From positions 20,938-84,937 of the forward strand of contig JAFXBK010000083.1 of assembly GCA_017521825.1 (NCBI GenBank): 64,000 bases of DNA. The letters are read 5' to 3'. How positions within the stretch are numbered: the first letter of the stretch is position 1; each line of letters starts with the position of its first letter. The notes under the pieces are model-generated. The model saw only the letters and a list, made by a program, of their open reading frames with translations, made no database searches and was not told the origin of the DNA. Shown piece by piece: positions 48,813-57,923 of the stretch. The translations under genes and the position numbers were made by a program. Origin of the DNA: Oscillospiraceae bacterium. GTDB lineage: Bacteria > Bacillota > Clostridia > Oscillospirales > Ruminococcaceae.

Positions 48813-49175
48813 GGCTTAGGAAGCCTTGATTTCGCAAAAGTAGCGACATCGCTACACGATTTTATCCTTTAATTATGCGGTTTCTTTGAACCGCCATTTT
48901 TATTATCAGAAAACCCTGTACTCAAAATGTACTCAGAAGGGAGTATCGGATTACAAGATAATTATAGCGGAAAACGAAGTGAATGTCAACACTTTAAAGT
49001 GATAAAGTTTAGGGCTGCTTTTATAATTTTTCGCTTAAAAATGGCAATTAATCACTAACTTATAAAAATGTGCAAATAATGCCTTAAAAAACATTGAAAA
49101 ATGTGCAAATAACTCTTAAAATAACCTTGAAAATGGTGCAAGTTATAGTATTGGAAAACGATCGACATAATGGAA
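48813..49175. other. Non-coding left edge of the second accessory region
   Basis: No gene is visible here. It holds several small hairpins: GGCTT-AGG-AAGCC (48813-48825), GTAGCGA/TCGCTAC near 48840-48855, and GCGGTT/AACCGC (48877-48894) followed by CATTTTTATT. It also holds a TGTACTCA direct repeat. Composition is A+T-rich compared with the host genes to the left. Confidence 0.6.
48917..48935 (+). repeat. TGTACTCA direct repeat near the island edge
   Basis: TGTACTCA at 48917 and 48928, separated by three A. Short direct repeats at this distance from an attachment core can be arm sites of a tyrosine integrase, but no integrase gene is in the window. Confidence 0.45.
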
Positions 49176-49210
49176 AAGAGCTATCAGATTTTAAAAATCT
49201 GATAGCTCTT
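49176..49210 (-). terminator. Terminator of the STAND gene (minus strand)
   Basis: AAGAGCTATCAGATT pairs perfectly over 15 bp with AATCTGATAGCTCTT; it lies just after the stop of the STAND gene. Confidence 0.85.
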
Positions 49211-49225
49211 AATTTATGAATAAAA

Positions 49226-51931
49226 TCAAAATAAATTTATCCAACCAAGACGCTTTAATTCTTTACGAATCCATTCATACACAATTACTGTTACTGGAGT
49301 GGGGCAATTTAAGTGTAAAGCCTCGGTACATATAATGAAACCATCTCCTCTTAAATTTGGTCTATTCTTTTTATGGTTTTCATATATAAAACGGATTTCT
49401 TCTGAAGAATTGTGAGCGTTGGTTCCAAAGTTTATATCGATATCATTAGATTGATTTTTCTCTAAAGCAAGTAGATACCAATGCATCACTGGTCCATACT
49501 TCATTTTAGGGTCAAATTCAAGATCTCCAACAATTTTGCAAGGCATAAGCTGTGATGTGTACATCTCACTCGCAAAACAAGAAAAGTCTGACCTCATTAA
49601 ATCAGAATATTCTTTAAGGGCTGAAGAAAATACATAGCGTGTTAGTTCTAAATATCGATTTCTAGAATAGCAGGACCAGACATAGGTAGAATATTTCTGG
49701 TCACCCACAGGGAATGGCGGAATAATTGTTCCCGTCTTTTCGTCAGCAGAAGCTTCCATGGACGAAAAGAACGTAGGCAAATGTATATATTTTCCTTTAA
49801 CATTTACGGTACCATTCCTGTGGCTTTTATATATATCAAAGTTTGACACTGGAATAGGGCTATGACACAGACTGCCTTTATTTGCTAATAATAACGCATT
49901 ATGCCAAAGATATTCCTTAGCTAATTGATGACCATTTCCTAGAATTGATTTATTATTAATGCAATCAGTAAGGTGATCTGTTAACATTTTAAATGTTATT
50001 ATCCATGGCCAATTAGATTGTGCCGGGACAGGTCCCCAATGTGTTCCGGGAGTATATTTCATCTCTTCAATAGGTTTAACGCTAATTTTTTCCGAAACAG
50101 TTGGATACCAACTATATACCAAAGAATGTTCATCCACTGAAACACAGATATTATATTCGTTATTTTTGTTTTTTGGTACAAGATATTTGCAAAGGGAACC
50201 GAGTGCTTTTTCCCAAACATTCATACATAGAATTAACTTTTTTCCACATTCTAATGCGGAAGGTAATGTATTACGATAACCGGATCTTGTTCCATCTGAA
50301 ATAATTTGAGCTGACAAACCAGGAGCTTTACAAAAAACTGATGAGAACAACTCAAATGTTTCCTCAAAAGGTGCCTGACTAAAAAGAATAGAAAGTGCGT
50401 ATTTCCACTGATATATCTTTTCTATGGATAACGTAATATCTGACAAATTTATTTTTTTATATTGCAATGCTTTTGCTGCGAGGAATTGCGGAACAATTGC
50501 TAAAGGAAAAGAAAGATAATCAGAGTTTGCCTCGACAAGTCCTGTTTTGAGGATTGTATCGATAGATTCTGTCAACGTAACATCAGAGATATGAATATCT
50601 CCATAATTTGCTTGTGTTGCACAAATTGAGAGGTTTACTAAATCATCATAAACAGATTTATTGGTTTCAGATATTTTTTTCACTGCTTTTTCAATGAAAA
50701 CCGTAATTAAATCTATTTTATTTTTTGCAAACCTTAAATTATCACTTCCTTTGAGTAATGCGTAAATTATACAAAACAACGGGAGCTCAACGCAAGCACT
50801 CATCTCTTGTTCTAAAGTATGCGGTGAAAAATAGGAGGCTGCTTTGCTTGATACTTTAGAAATAAGCTGTTTCTGTTCTGATTCACTCAAATGACGTATT
50901 TGTAATTGCAGAGATTTATCTGGCAAATATGTCATTGGCCTAGAGCAGACAATTATTAAATTATCAGAGTTTAAACTAGATAAATAACGTTCCTCTTCTA
51001 TTAAATTTGAAGCCAATGTATAATCCACTTCATCCAGCCCATCAATGAACAAAATGTGCTTAGTTTCTTGTATGGAGATGTTTTCTATCCACGTGCTAAT
51101 AGAACCGACTGTTCGAAGGTCACGTGCATGTATATACAATGGGATTGCATCGATTTTTCCTGAAGCATACATATCCAAAAGTTGTTGGCAAAGTATCAGC
51201 ACAGCATGTGACTTACCGCTACCGAAACCGCCGACTAAATAATGTGTCCCTTGACGAGCCTCATCTAAAATGTAGTTATATTTAGCTGTTTTTAAATCCT
51301 CGCTAATAATAGATTCTGCACTCTCTTTTGTAATACCTGTTGTCAACAATTTGGACACACAGAGCGCATATGTTTTGTTTTTCATGTCAGTTGCAATAGA
51401 AAACAGGCCCGATCCGGCATAACCGTTACAGGGTGATAGTTCTTGATTCAAATAAAGAGCTATTTTTTCTATATCTTCAGTATCTTTGTTCCCGATATCT
51501 TTAAAGATCTTTTTAAAATCCCATACATGTTGTTCTGGAGAAAAACAAAAGTTATTATTTGTTGTAAAATTTGCAGTATAATTCTTTTTATTTCCAACAA
51601 TCAATATGATTAACGTATCAAATTTGTAGTCGTAATTGTTTTCAAAAAATTTTTTTAATGTTTCTTTAATTTTAGTACTTGTATTATCAGATGTGACCTG
51701 AATAGCTATTCGTTTTTCGTAGTCACCAAGGTCAATTGATGTAAAATTGGTTTCTTCAACATTTAGATTTACTAAATTGTAATCGTAAATTTTGTTCAGC
51801 AAGCCGACTAAAAAATGCTCCATATGTATATTGCAATCAAGTAAATTTAATGAACTGTTTAGTTCAACAGAGGCTTTGATCCATGACAACTTGCTGCTTA
51901 TCTCGGTAACAAGAGTTTGTCTTTTAAGCAC
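49226..51931 (-). CDS. SMEK-NACHT STAND NTPase, probable anti-phage sensor
   Basis: A 901-residue protein. Residues 1-150 match the domain that databases name SMEK (LSWIKASVELNSSLNLLDCN, then IDLGDYEKRIAIQVTSDNTS); its D..Q-V-T pattern recalls a restriction-endonuclease-like fold. A NACHT/STAND ATPase follows: Walker A VGGFGSGKSHAVL (about 233-245) and Walker B HILFIDGLDEVD (292-303), with sensor CSRPMTYL. About 450 further residues form helical and unassigned parts that may sense an invader. STAND proteins of this build are known from bacterial conflict systems. GTG 51931 follows GAAGGTGA. It is 58 bases after a DUF3800 gene on the same strand and probably in its operon. Triggers and action are unknown. 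Confidence 0.8.
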   Translation of the reverse strand: MLKRQTLVTEISSKLSWIKASVELNSSLNLLDCNIHMEHFLVGLLNKIYDYNLVNLNVEETNFTSIDLGDYEKRIAIQVTSDNTSTKIKETLKKFFENNYDYKFDTLIILIVGNKKNYTANFTTNNNFCFSPEQHVWDFKKIFKDIGNKDTEDIEKIALYLNQELSPCNGYAGSGLFSIATDMKNKTYALCVSKLLTTGITKESAESIISEDLKTAKYNYILDEARQGTHYLVGGFGSGKSHAVLILCQQLLDMYASGKIDAIPLYIHARDLRTVGSISTWIENISIQETKHILFIDGLDEVDYTLASNLIEEERYLSSLNSDNLIIVCSRPMTYLPDKSLQLQIRHLSESEQKQLISKVSSKAASYFSPHTLEQEMSACVELPLFCIIYALLKGSDNLRFAKNKIDLITVFIEKAVKKISETNKSVYDDLVNLSICATQANYGDIHISDVTLTESIDTILKTGLVEANSDYLSFPLAIVPQFLAAKALQYKKINLSDITLSIEKIYQWKYALSILFSQAPFEETFELFSSVFCKAPGLSAQIISDGTRSGYRNTLPSALECGKKLILCMNVWEKALGSLCKYLVPKNKNNEYNICVSVDEHSLVYSWYPTVSEKISVKPIEEMKYTPGTHWGPVPAQSNWPWIITFKMLTDHLTDCINNKSILGNGHQLAKEYLWHNALLLANKGSLCHSPIPVSNFDIYKSHRNGTVNVKGKYIHLPTFFSSMEASADEKTGTIIPPFPVGDQKYSTYVWSCYSRNRYLELTRYVFSSALKEYSDLMRSDFSCFASEMYTSQLMPCKIVGDLEFDPKMKYGPVMHWYLLALEKNQSNDIDINFGTNAHNSSEEIRFIYENHKKNRPNLRGDGFIICTEALHLNCPTPVTVIVYEWIRKELKRLGWINLF

Positions 51932-51989
51932 AAAATCACCTTCTATAACTTCGGTTCGTTATTTTGGAATTATAAATATATTACAAAAT

Positions 51990-53135
51990 TTATTTCTCTA
52001 ATAATTTAATGTCTTCATCAAGAAAATGATTGTTTTCTGAAATTGAAACGTAATTTTTAAGTAAATTTTCTTGATAACAATAATTAAAATTAATATTGTT
52101 TCTGTACTTCTTTGGGTATTTGGAATCAAACATTTTTTCGACACACAAAGAGGCGGCCCAGTCATTTAATGAAACCGTAAAACTTATGTGGTTATGAGTT
52201 GTTTTTCTTATTACGTGGGATAAAAGCTCCATATCCCATTTGTTTTTATCTTCCCACATTTCTTTTTTTTGAATATGAGTTATTCCTTTGTCATAAGCAT
52301 GTCTTAATATGCTAATAAAATTATCTGCAACTTGAAGTAACGTTTCTTCTTTGCTGTCCGAAAAGCTTATATTAATACCAAAGGCAGACAACTCATTTTG
52401 AAACGTGTCCTCAAATTCTTTAATATGGTCATGTATATATTCGATTTCTTTATTTGAGATATCTGTCTGGGATTTAATAAAATATACAAGTTCAGATAAT
52501 GCTGTAAGATTTATTAAATTTGTTATTTTGGGATTATCATAATTTCCAAAAGTGAGAAAATCGTTATAAAATTCATTTTCTTCATTTGCATCAATAATTT
52601 GTCTGGCCATTAAAACGACATTGTTTTCGTAACCTTCAAAATTAATATATTTATAATTTATCAAATAATTAAGATAGTCAGAAAAATCAGCTGGATTTGG
52701 GTTTTCGATATATTTAAGGTATCGGATAAAAAAATCGTCTTTTTGTTGAGATAACATTGTAGCATAAGTATAAAATTCTTTTGGAAATAGATTTTTATAT
52801 TGAAGCCCCATAACTGATAACAAAAGTAAAGTGGAAAGATAAAAACGTTTATCATATAACAATACAAAAAAGTGATAACGATCCAATATATTTTTCAAAA
52901 AATACTCAAGTTCTCCATTATGCTCTTTGGTAAGCATATCGCTACCTTTTATCTCACCTTCAACGTGAAATTTTTCTTTAAATACTTCGTATTTTTTTAC
53001 TAATTTTAGAGCATCTTTATCATTTTTGATTAACACAGCTCCGATAGCAAAAGTTGGCTGACTTTGAAAATTTAGCAGATCGTTCTTTTGTAATACACAT
53101 CCGCTTTGGCCGGATTCGTCAAAAAATATTTTCAC
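51990..53135 (-). CDS. DUF3800 protein (RNase H-like fold), defence-linked
   Basis: A 381-residue protein starting KIFFDESGQSG, the DUF3800 signature with the acidic residues of an RNase H-like fold; LQVADNFISILRHAYDKG is the usual later motif. The middle is a large helical insert (about residues 110-250). DUF3800 proteins occur in mobile elements and defence islands; a nuclease role is suspected from the fold but unproven. GTG 53135 follows GAGGAATTT. It lies between the restriction genes and the STAND gene and probably heads a two-gene operon with the latter. Confidence 0.8.
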   Translation of the reverse strand: MKIFFDESGQSGCVLQKNDLLNFQSQPTFAIGAVLIKNDKDALKLVKKYEVFKEKFHVEGEIKGSDMLTKEHNGELEYFLKNILDRYHFFVLLYDKRFYLSTLLLLSVMGLQYKNLFPKEFYTYATMLSQQKDDFFIRYLKYIENPNPADFSDYLNYLINYKYINFEGYENNVVLMARQIIDANEENEFYNDFLTFGNYDNPKITNLINLTALSELVYFIKSQTDISNKEIEYIHDHIKEFEDTFQNELSAFGINISFSDSKEETLLQVADNFISILRHAYDKGITHIQKKEMWEDKNKWDMELLSHVIRKTTHNHISFTVSLNDWAASLCVEKMFDSKYPKKYRNNINFNYCYQENLLKNYVSISENNHFLDEDIKLLEK

Positions 53136-53233
53136 TTCAAATTCCTCACAACGAATAACTTAAAAATACGGTACTCTTGATTACAATTTATCACGAAAAG
53201 AGAAACAAATCAATGAAATATAACTTATAAAAT

Positions 53234-53270
53234 AAAAACACACACAGAAACAGAATCTGTGTGTGTTTTT
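53234..53270. terminator. Terminator after the specificity gene
   Basis: AAAAACACACACAGA, loop AACAGAA, and 15-bp complement; A/T runs on both sides. Confidence 0.85.
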
Positions 53271-53280
53271 TAGTTAATGA

Positions 53281-54399
53281 TTACAGCCTATCTCCATATG
53301 GCAAAGATTTTATGTAATTTTCCATCCATTCCCAATCAGGAATATATCCATCCTCCGAATATTTATGAGTATCATCAATTATAGGATTTCCATTAGCATT
53401 TCGCTGTATTGGAAGTGTAAACCCAAAATCTGTTCTGATATGTGTATTCAATTCTCGACCGAATGGGAAATACTTATACTTACTTTCATTCATAATACAG
53501 GTTGTTATAAAAATTTTAGCTGGATCAGATACAGCTTTTTCAAACTCCAGAACGGAAACATTTTGTGAGGTATAAAAATCTTCAACTTGTAAATAAGAAG
53601 AACCCAAACTACCACCAAGAGCCACAGTGATACACCCAGCTTTATATGGATCAATTATATTGCCATTGTCGTCGGCTACGAAATCAACTTTTCCCGCCAC
53701 ACCATTATTATCTGCAGAACGGCCAACAAAATTAACACTCGGGTCATCCATGCTCATGGCCGAATAATCCATTTTATTTCCCATAGTTATTGAACAAATG
53801 TCTTTTAATAAGAAATATTCCCACGAGTCAGAAGATAAATTCATTATAGTTTTAGTTGTATTTTTAGTAGTAAGCGGTTTGTGATGGAGAGTTTTTATAT
53901 AATTTTCCATCCATTCCCAATCTGGAACATAGCCAGTTTCGGAATATTTTTTAGAAGCATCAAAATAATGCGTACCATCGGGGTTGTATTTAATAGGTAA
54001 TTTGATTTCAGTGTTCCTTAAATGTGTTTTCCATTTTCTGCCGAAAGAATATTTAGGTCTTTCTTGACAAAGAACGGTCGCAATAAACAAACCATTATAT
54101 TCATTTAGATTTTCGTTATAACCAGCAACAATATCAGTTGTTCCTATAAAGTCAACGTCCATATAGTTTGCGTACCCAACAGAACCTTGTCCGTTACAAA
54201 TGAATATAATACAATTCCCTTTTTGTAGTAATGCTTCATCTTTCGCACAATGAACCATAACACCGTTATCATCTTTTTTAGCACCTACATAAAAACATTC
54301 GTTACCATCCTCAAGCATACCTTGATTGGCCTTTCCATTCTCTAATTTAAAAAGTTTCCCTATTGTAAATGCTTTCCAATTTTCCACATCAAGATTCAT
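53281..54399 (-). CDS. Restriction-modification specificity subunit (HsdS/BcgIB-like)
   Basis: A 372-residue DNA-recognition subunit with two target-recognition domains. Both halves have the same plan: WKAFTIGKLFKLENGKANQG and WEYFLLKDICSITMGNKMDY open them, GRKWKTHLRNTEIKLP and GRELNTHIRTDFGFTLP come later, and each ends in a helix of the form Y-x-PDWEWMENYIK. Two domains mean a split recognition sequence. It overlaps the methyltransferase gene by 11 bases. Length is near the 341 residues of BcgI subunit B and shorter than type I HsdS with long central helices. Confidence 0.88.
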   Translation of the reverse strand: MNLDVENWKAFTIGKLFKLENGKANQGMLEDGNECFYVGAKKDDNGVMVHCAKDEALLQKGNCIIFICNGQGSVGYANYMDVDFIGTTDIVAGYNENLNEYNGLFIATVLCQERPKYSFGRKWKTHLRNTEIKLPIKYNPDGTHYFDASKKYSETGYVPDWEWMENYIKTLHHKPLTTKNTTKTIMNLSSDSWEYFLLKDICSITMGNKMDYSAMSMDDPSVNFVGRSADNNGVAGKVDFVADDNGNIIDPYKAGCITVALGGSLGSSYLQVEDFYTSQNVSVLEFEKAVSDPAKIFITTCIMNESKYKYFPFGRELNTHIRTDFGFTLPIQRNANGNPIIDDTHKYSEDGYIPDWEWMENYIKSLPYGDRL

Positions 54400-56314
54400 A
54401 TATCCTACCTTCTTTCATCAAATAAGCAAGATAATTGTTTAATGTTTGCTGAAAATCATCTTGAGAGAGTTTACTGTAATCAGTTTTCATATATGCTTCA
54501 CAAAGCCATTCAGCTTTTCCATCCACTACGGCAGTAGATGATTTTCCGTCTATAGCTTCTTTGTTGTTAAAAAGATAAAGCCATTCTTCTTCGATTACTT
54601 TCCATTTGGAATTATTATTTTCGTCGAACTGTTCGATTCTTCCAAGATTTTTCTTCTTTTTGAAACCATCGTCTTTGCAGTATCCGAAGAAAGTTTTTTT
54701 AACAGTACCATCCGGCTTTTTATGGGGCTTTCCTAATGTGAACAACATGCAACATGCGCAAGCAGATGCTCCTGGATAGAAAATTTCGTTAGGAAGTGTG
54801 AAAACTGCTTCAAGCGTATTGTTTTTAAGCATTTCGATTTTTTCATTTTCAACAATAGTGCTTGTTCCTATAGCGGCAGATACAGGAAGCAATACAGCAA
54901 GCTTAACGTTTTTTCTTGGTTTGCCGCTATTTTCACGTTCTTTATTCATCTCTGCTATAACATCAGAAAGATAATGAATAAATACAAAGCCCTTGGTTGG
55001 GTCTTCCTTACCGTCTTTTGCTTTTCCCCAATCTTTTTTATATTTTGCAGGAATTCCGATTGGTTTTGCATTATAAGGAGGGTTCATTAAAACTATATCC
55101 GGATCAGCAGTTTTAATAAATGCCTTGCAATCAAAACAGCTACCGAATTTAATGTTTGAATTTCCGTCACCATGGATCAGCATATTGGTTGTAGAAAGAC
55201 CATAAGCTTTTTCTTCAACTTCTATACCATAAATGTGTTCTTTTTTAACAACTTCTTGTAAAGCTTTTGCTTCTTCCTCGGTTTTATCTCTGCTGCAATC
55301 AGCGAGCTCTTTAACCATGGCCTGAACAAGGAACGAACCGCTACCGCATGTTATATCAAGTACACGTTTTGTTCTGTCAACCTCAGTCAGTCTGCACATA
55401 AATTCGGTTATATGGTCCGGAGTGAATGCCTGGTTCTTGTCAGCCTTGCCGGTATATTTATTGAATGCAATGAAAAACAGGTTGAGAATATCCTGACCTT
55501 CAGAACTGTTTATATCAATATATTTGTAAATATCCATAAGGATAGTATCCAGAATTTTGATCCAGTTTTCAATTGAGAGTTTTTTAACTTTTTGGTCGTT
55601 TAGAACATTTTTCTGAAGGAGTTCTATTTTCTTTGCCTTGTTATCAGAACCATCAAGCAGACTTTCCAAAGTGGATTCAATTGCGGCGCGAAGCTGTTTT
55701 CCGTCCATAACAGACCAATGGGCGTCTAAAGTTTTCTTTAATTCTTCGTCAATCTTTTTTGCGCCAAATCTCTCTACTAACATTTTGAGGTAGAGGAGGG
55801 TAGTTCCAACAAACTGGCTGCGGAGCCTTTCATCTATATCCATTTTATGGAGCAACTCATTTAAATCATAAGTATTTTTTAATACCTTTTCTCTATCGTT
55901 TTGCTTGCTGGTTTCAAACAACTTTACATAATGTTCCATACTGTCAAGTACGGTTTCGCTTTGTAAAACGTGCTCGTCATCGACAGCAGACTTCCAAACT
56001 TTGATATCATCATTATTTGTGTTTGCGAGAATTGCGATTATTTTCTTTCCAGGATGCAGAGCCTTTTCTTCCTGCAAATATTCATCAAGCTGCGCTTCAT
56101 CGGATTGTCTGAAAATCTGCTTGGTTTCAACAAGAACGACAACATCGTCTTTTTCAAAACGAATATCAAGTTTAAAATGCGAAAAACTATGTCCCAAAAC
56201 ATTTTCAAGGTTTGCTCTGGAACCGGCTTCTTGAATGTAACTATATTCTCCGCCTTCGATGTTAGATGTTATATATGCATTACCGATACGCTCAATCATA
56301 TCATGTCTTGTCAT
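54389..56314 (-). CDS. BcgI-like fused endonuclease-methyltransferase
   Basis: A 641-residue N6-adenine methyltransferase: motif I RVLDITCGSGSFLVQAM (317-333) and motif IV VLMNPPYNAKP (408-418), with AFTPDHITEFM before them. The N-terminal 150 residues are unlike HsdM: FKLDIRF then VVVLVETKQ gives Asp50, Glu63 and Lys65, the PD-(D/E)xK nuclease pattern. BcgI subunit A has the same order and about the same length (637). With the two-domain S subunit and no hsdR gene near, this looks like a type IIB system that cuts on both sides of its site. Its ATG overlaps the RHH gene stop (ATGA). The alternative is a type I system with hsdR elsewhere. Confidence 0.8.
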   Translation of the reverse strand: MTRHDMIERIGNAYITSNIEGGEYSYIQEAGSRANLENVLGHSFSHFKLDIRFEKDDVVVLVETKQIFRQSDEAQLDEYLQEEKALHPGKKIIAILANTNNDDIKVWKSAVDDEHVLQSETVLDSMEHYVKLFETSKQNDREKVLKNTYDLNELLHKMDIDERLRSQFVGTTLLYLKMLVERFGAKKIDEELKKTLDAHWSVMDGKQLRAAIESTLESLLDGSDNKAKKIELLQKNVLNDQKVKKLSIENWIKILDTILMDIYKYIDINSSEGQDILNLFFIAFNKYTGKADKNQAFTPDHITEFMCRLTEVDRTKRVLDITCGSGSFLVQAMVKELADCSRDKTEEEAKALQEVVKKEHIYGIEVEEKAYGLSTTNMLIHGDGNSNIKFGSCFDCKAFIKTADPDIVLMNPPYNAKPIGIPAKYKKDWGKAKDGKEDPTKGFVFIHYLSDVIAEMNKERENSGKPRKNVKLAVLLPVSAAIGTSTIVENEKIEMLKNNTLEAVFTLPNEIFYPGASACACCMLFTLGKPHKKPDGTVKKTFFGYCKDDGFKKKKNLGRIEQFDENNNSKWKVIEEEWLYLFNNKEAIDGKSSTAVVDGKAEWLCEAYMKTDYSKLSQDDFQQTLNNYLAYLMKEGRIYES

Positions 56315-56493
56315 TTGATGTTACCCCCGATTTCTCTTTCTTTTAAATACTTTTCAGCAGCTTCATTAAACAAATCAGCCATACTATGCATGTTTTTATC
56401 ATACACAATAGTCGCTTTTAGTTTATTGAATAACTCGGGATCCATTCGGAATTGGACTTGTTTGGTTCTATTTGCTTTGTTTTCTTTGACCAA
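56311..56493 (-). CDS. Ribbon-helix-helix protein, probable controller of the restriction operon
   Basis: A 60-residue protein with an RHH pattern (RTKQVQFRMDPELFNKLKA, then SMADLFNEAAEKYLKE). I choose TTG 56493, which has AGAGGTGA just before it; the longer frame from 56604 runs through the promoter palindrome. Its stop overlaps the methyltransferase start by four bases. The palindrome directly upstream would be its operator, so it probably limits expression of the restriction-modification genes, the role that C proteins play in other systems. Confidence 0.72.
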   Translation of the reverse strand: MVKENKANRTKQVQFRMDPELFNKLKATIVYDKNMHSMADLFNEAAEKYLKEREIGGNIK

Positions 56494-56506
56494 AAATATC
56501 ACCTCT

Positions 56507-56546
56507 AAAATGATATCATTATATCTTGATATAATAATATCATTTT
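56507..56546 (-). promoter_or_regulatory. 40-bp operator palindrome with promoter elements
   Basis: AAAATGATAT (56507-56516) mirrors ATATCATTTT (56537-56546). Inside, CATTATATC mirrors GATATAATA with one mismatch. TATAAT sequences on both strands lie within the dyad. It starts 13 bases before the RHH start codon. Confidence 0.78.
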
Positions 56547-56589
56547 GTATAAAAAAGTCAATAATTTGCGATAAAAAGGCAAAAAATAA

Positions 56590-56611
56590 CCGCCTCGTTT
56601 TCACGAGGCGG
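56590..56611. terminator. Terminator after the nucleotidyltransferase gene
   Basis: CCGCCTCG, loop TTTTCA, CGAGGCGG with T-runs on both strands; it serves the minus-strand gene ending at 56617. Confidence 0.9.
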
Positions 56612-56616
56612 CTTTT

Positions 56617-57342
56617 TTATCTTTCCATTTCTTTTTTCTTCTTAAGGTTTTTAAGAATATCATTCACGTTTGCGGTGTTGGTAATTCCGGGATAATTCTG
56701 TTCAAAATTTATAAGCAGCCCTTTTGCCTTGGTTTCTTCTGCGCTGATTTCAGCATAAGCCTTTTCAAAATCGCCTTTTTTCATAGCTTCCTCAATGAAA
56801 TTTTTGGAATCTTCGGAAATTTTGTCCCAGCTTCCGTACAAATCTGTAACAGCTTTATCTATTCTATCCATCGTAATTGGTTCACCGCGTTTTTCGTGTT
56901 CCGCAAGTATTCCGATTACGTCCGAAAGGTCTTTTTTATATTTTCTTCCGGAGCAAAGTTTCATAGCTATAAGATATTCCGCGGAAACGGTGCGAACTGT
57001 GAGCACGTTGGAAAATTCTCTGTAATAAACGGAATATTGATCGAGTTTTGAAGAATATGAATCCGTTTTCATAAAGTCCGCATTGAGCCAGCCGTTGGGA
57101 AGATTATACTTATCACCCACGTGGTTTACAGCTTCTTTCATGGAAGAAACCGCATGGATAACGGCGTCAACGTCGGTAGTCATTTCCCTGAAACCGTAGT
57201 TTGCAAGGATTGCAGCGCCGCCGATGAGAATGATTTCTGCCGGCATACTTTTTCCGTTTATCTTTTTATACTCTTTACCAAGCTCTTTGAGATAGGTGTT
57301 GAGGTTCTCTTTTGTAAAATAATTTGAATTTTCAGATGACAT
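56617..57342 (-). CDS. Nucleotidyltransferase (AbiEii/DUF6036-like), probable toxin
   Basis: A 241-residue protein with a minimal nucleotidyltransferase core: EIILIGGAAILANYG, then MTTDVDAVIH with the D-x-D metal site. VSAEYLIAMKLCSGRKYKKDLSDV is the usual downstream part of the AbiEii/DUF6036 group. Known toxins of this type add nucleotides to tRNA or other acceptors. It overlaps the HTH gene upstream by 11 bases, giving a two-gene antitoxin-toxin order. The acceptor is unknown, and a non-toxic role cannot be excluded. Confidence 0.78.
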   Translation of the reverse strand: MSSENSNYFTKENLNTYLKELGKEYKKINGKSMPAEIILIGGAAILANYGFREMTTDVDAVIHAVSSMKEAVNHVGDKYNLPNGWLNADFMKTDSYSSKLDQYSVYYREFSNVLTVRTVSAEYLIAMKLCSGRKYKKDLSDVIGILAEHEKRGEPITMDRIDKAVTDLYGSWDKISEDSKNFIEEAMKKGDFEKAYAEISAEETKAKGLLINFEQNYPGITNTANVNDILKNLKKKKEMER

Positions 57343-57901
57343 TTCGTACCTCGCTTTCTATGATGTTGAATCTCAAAAATTCGGGTATTGCTTCTTTTAA
57401 AGATTGTTTTTTAGCATAATCGCTGTCCGAAGCGGCAGAAATAGCTATAACACTTGAGGGATAAATGGTTTCACTCAAAGACTGCTTGCGAAGATCTGTA
57501 AATTCATCACAAAGCGGAACATTGTTTATGCGACTGATATAATCAAGCATTGCGAGAAGATAAAAACTTTCCGGATACCATTTACGGTTATAATATTCTC
57601 TGATATCGTTGCTTTCAAGAGTTTCTATGATGAAATCTATGTCACCAAGTTCTTTAAGTCTGTGGCAAACATTGCTTTTGAAAAGCTCAAAACTGCTGCG
57701 TTTAATAAAGCAAGGAGCAAGCAAATCTTCCATTGAAATTTCAAGTTCTTTTGAAAGGCGGTAAACCGTTTCGGCACTGCATTTTTCAAGTTGTGCTTTG
57801 CCATTTATGATATCCGTAAGGGTGGAATATGGAATTCCGCTGTTTTTGGACAGACGATATTTAGTTATGTTTTTCTTTTTCATGATTTCGTTAATGGTCA
57901 A
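57332..57901 (-). CDS. XRE-type HTH repressor, antitoxin-like partner of the nucleotidyltransferase
   Basis: A 189-residue protein with an N-terminal Cro/C1 helix-turn-helix (KKNITKYRLSKNSGIPYSTL, then CSAETVYRLSKELEISMED). I choose TTG 57901: it stands five bases after AGGTGA and gives an N-terminus of the same length as the relative at 4542. The upstream GTG 57910 lies inside that ribosome site. The C-terminal 120 residues differ wholly from the relative, as expected if they hold a different toxin. The promoter carries the same CGGT-N2-ACCG dyad, so autorepression is likely. Confidence 0.78.
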   Translation of the reverse strand: MTINEIMKKKNITKYRLSKNSGIPYSTLTDIINGKAQLEKCSAETVYRLSKELEISMEDLLAPCFIKRSSFELFKSNVCHRLKELGDIDFIIETLESNDIREYYNRKWYPESFYLLAMLDYISRINNVPLCDEFTDLRKQSLSETIYPSSVIAISAASDSDYAKKQSLKEAIPEFLRFNIIESEVRNVI

Positions 57902-57923
57902 TTGAATCACCTGCCTTAATCAT

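Noticed and set aside
48541..48880. Possible integrase remnant or tRNA/tmRNA end near the island border
   Set aside because: Short frames here give only low-complexity peptides, and no tRNA-like T-loop or acceptor pairing was found.
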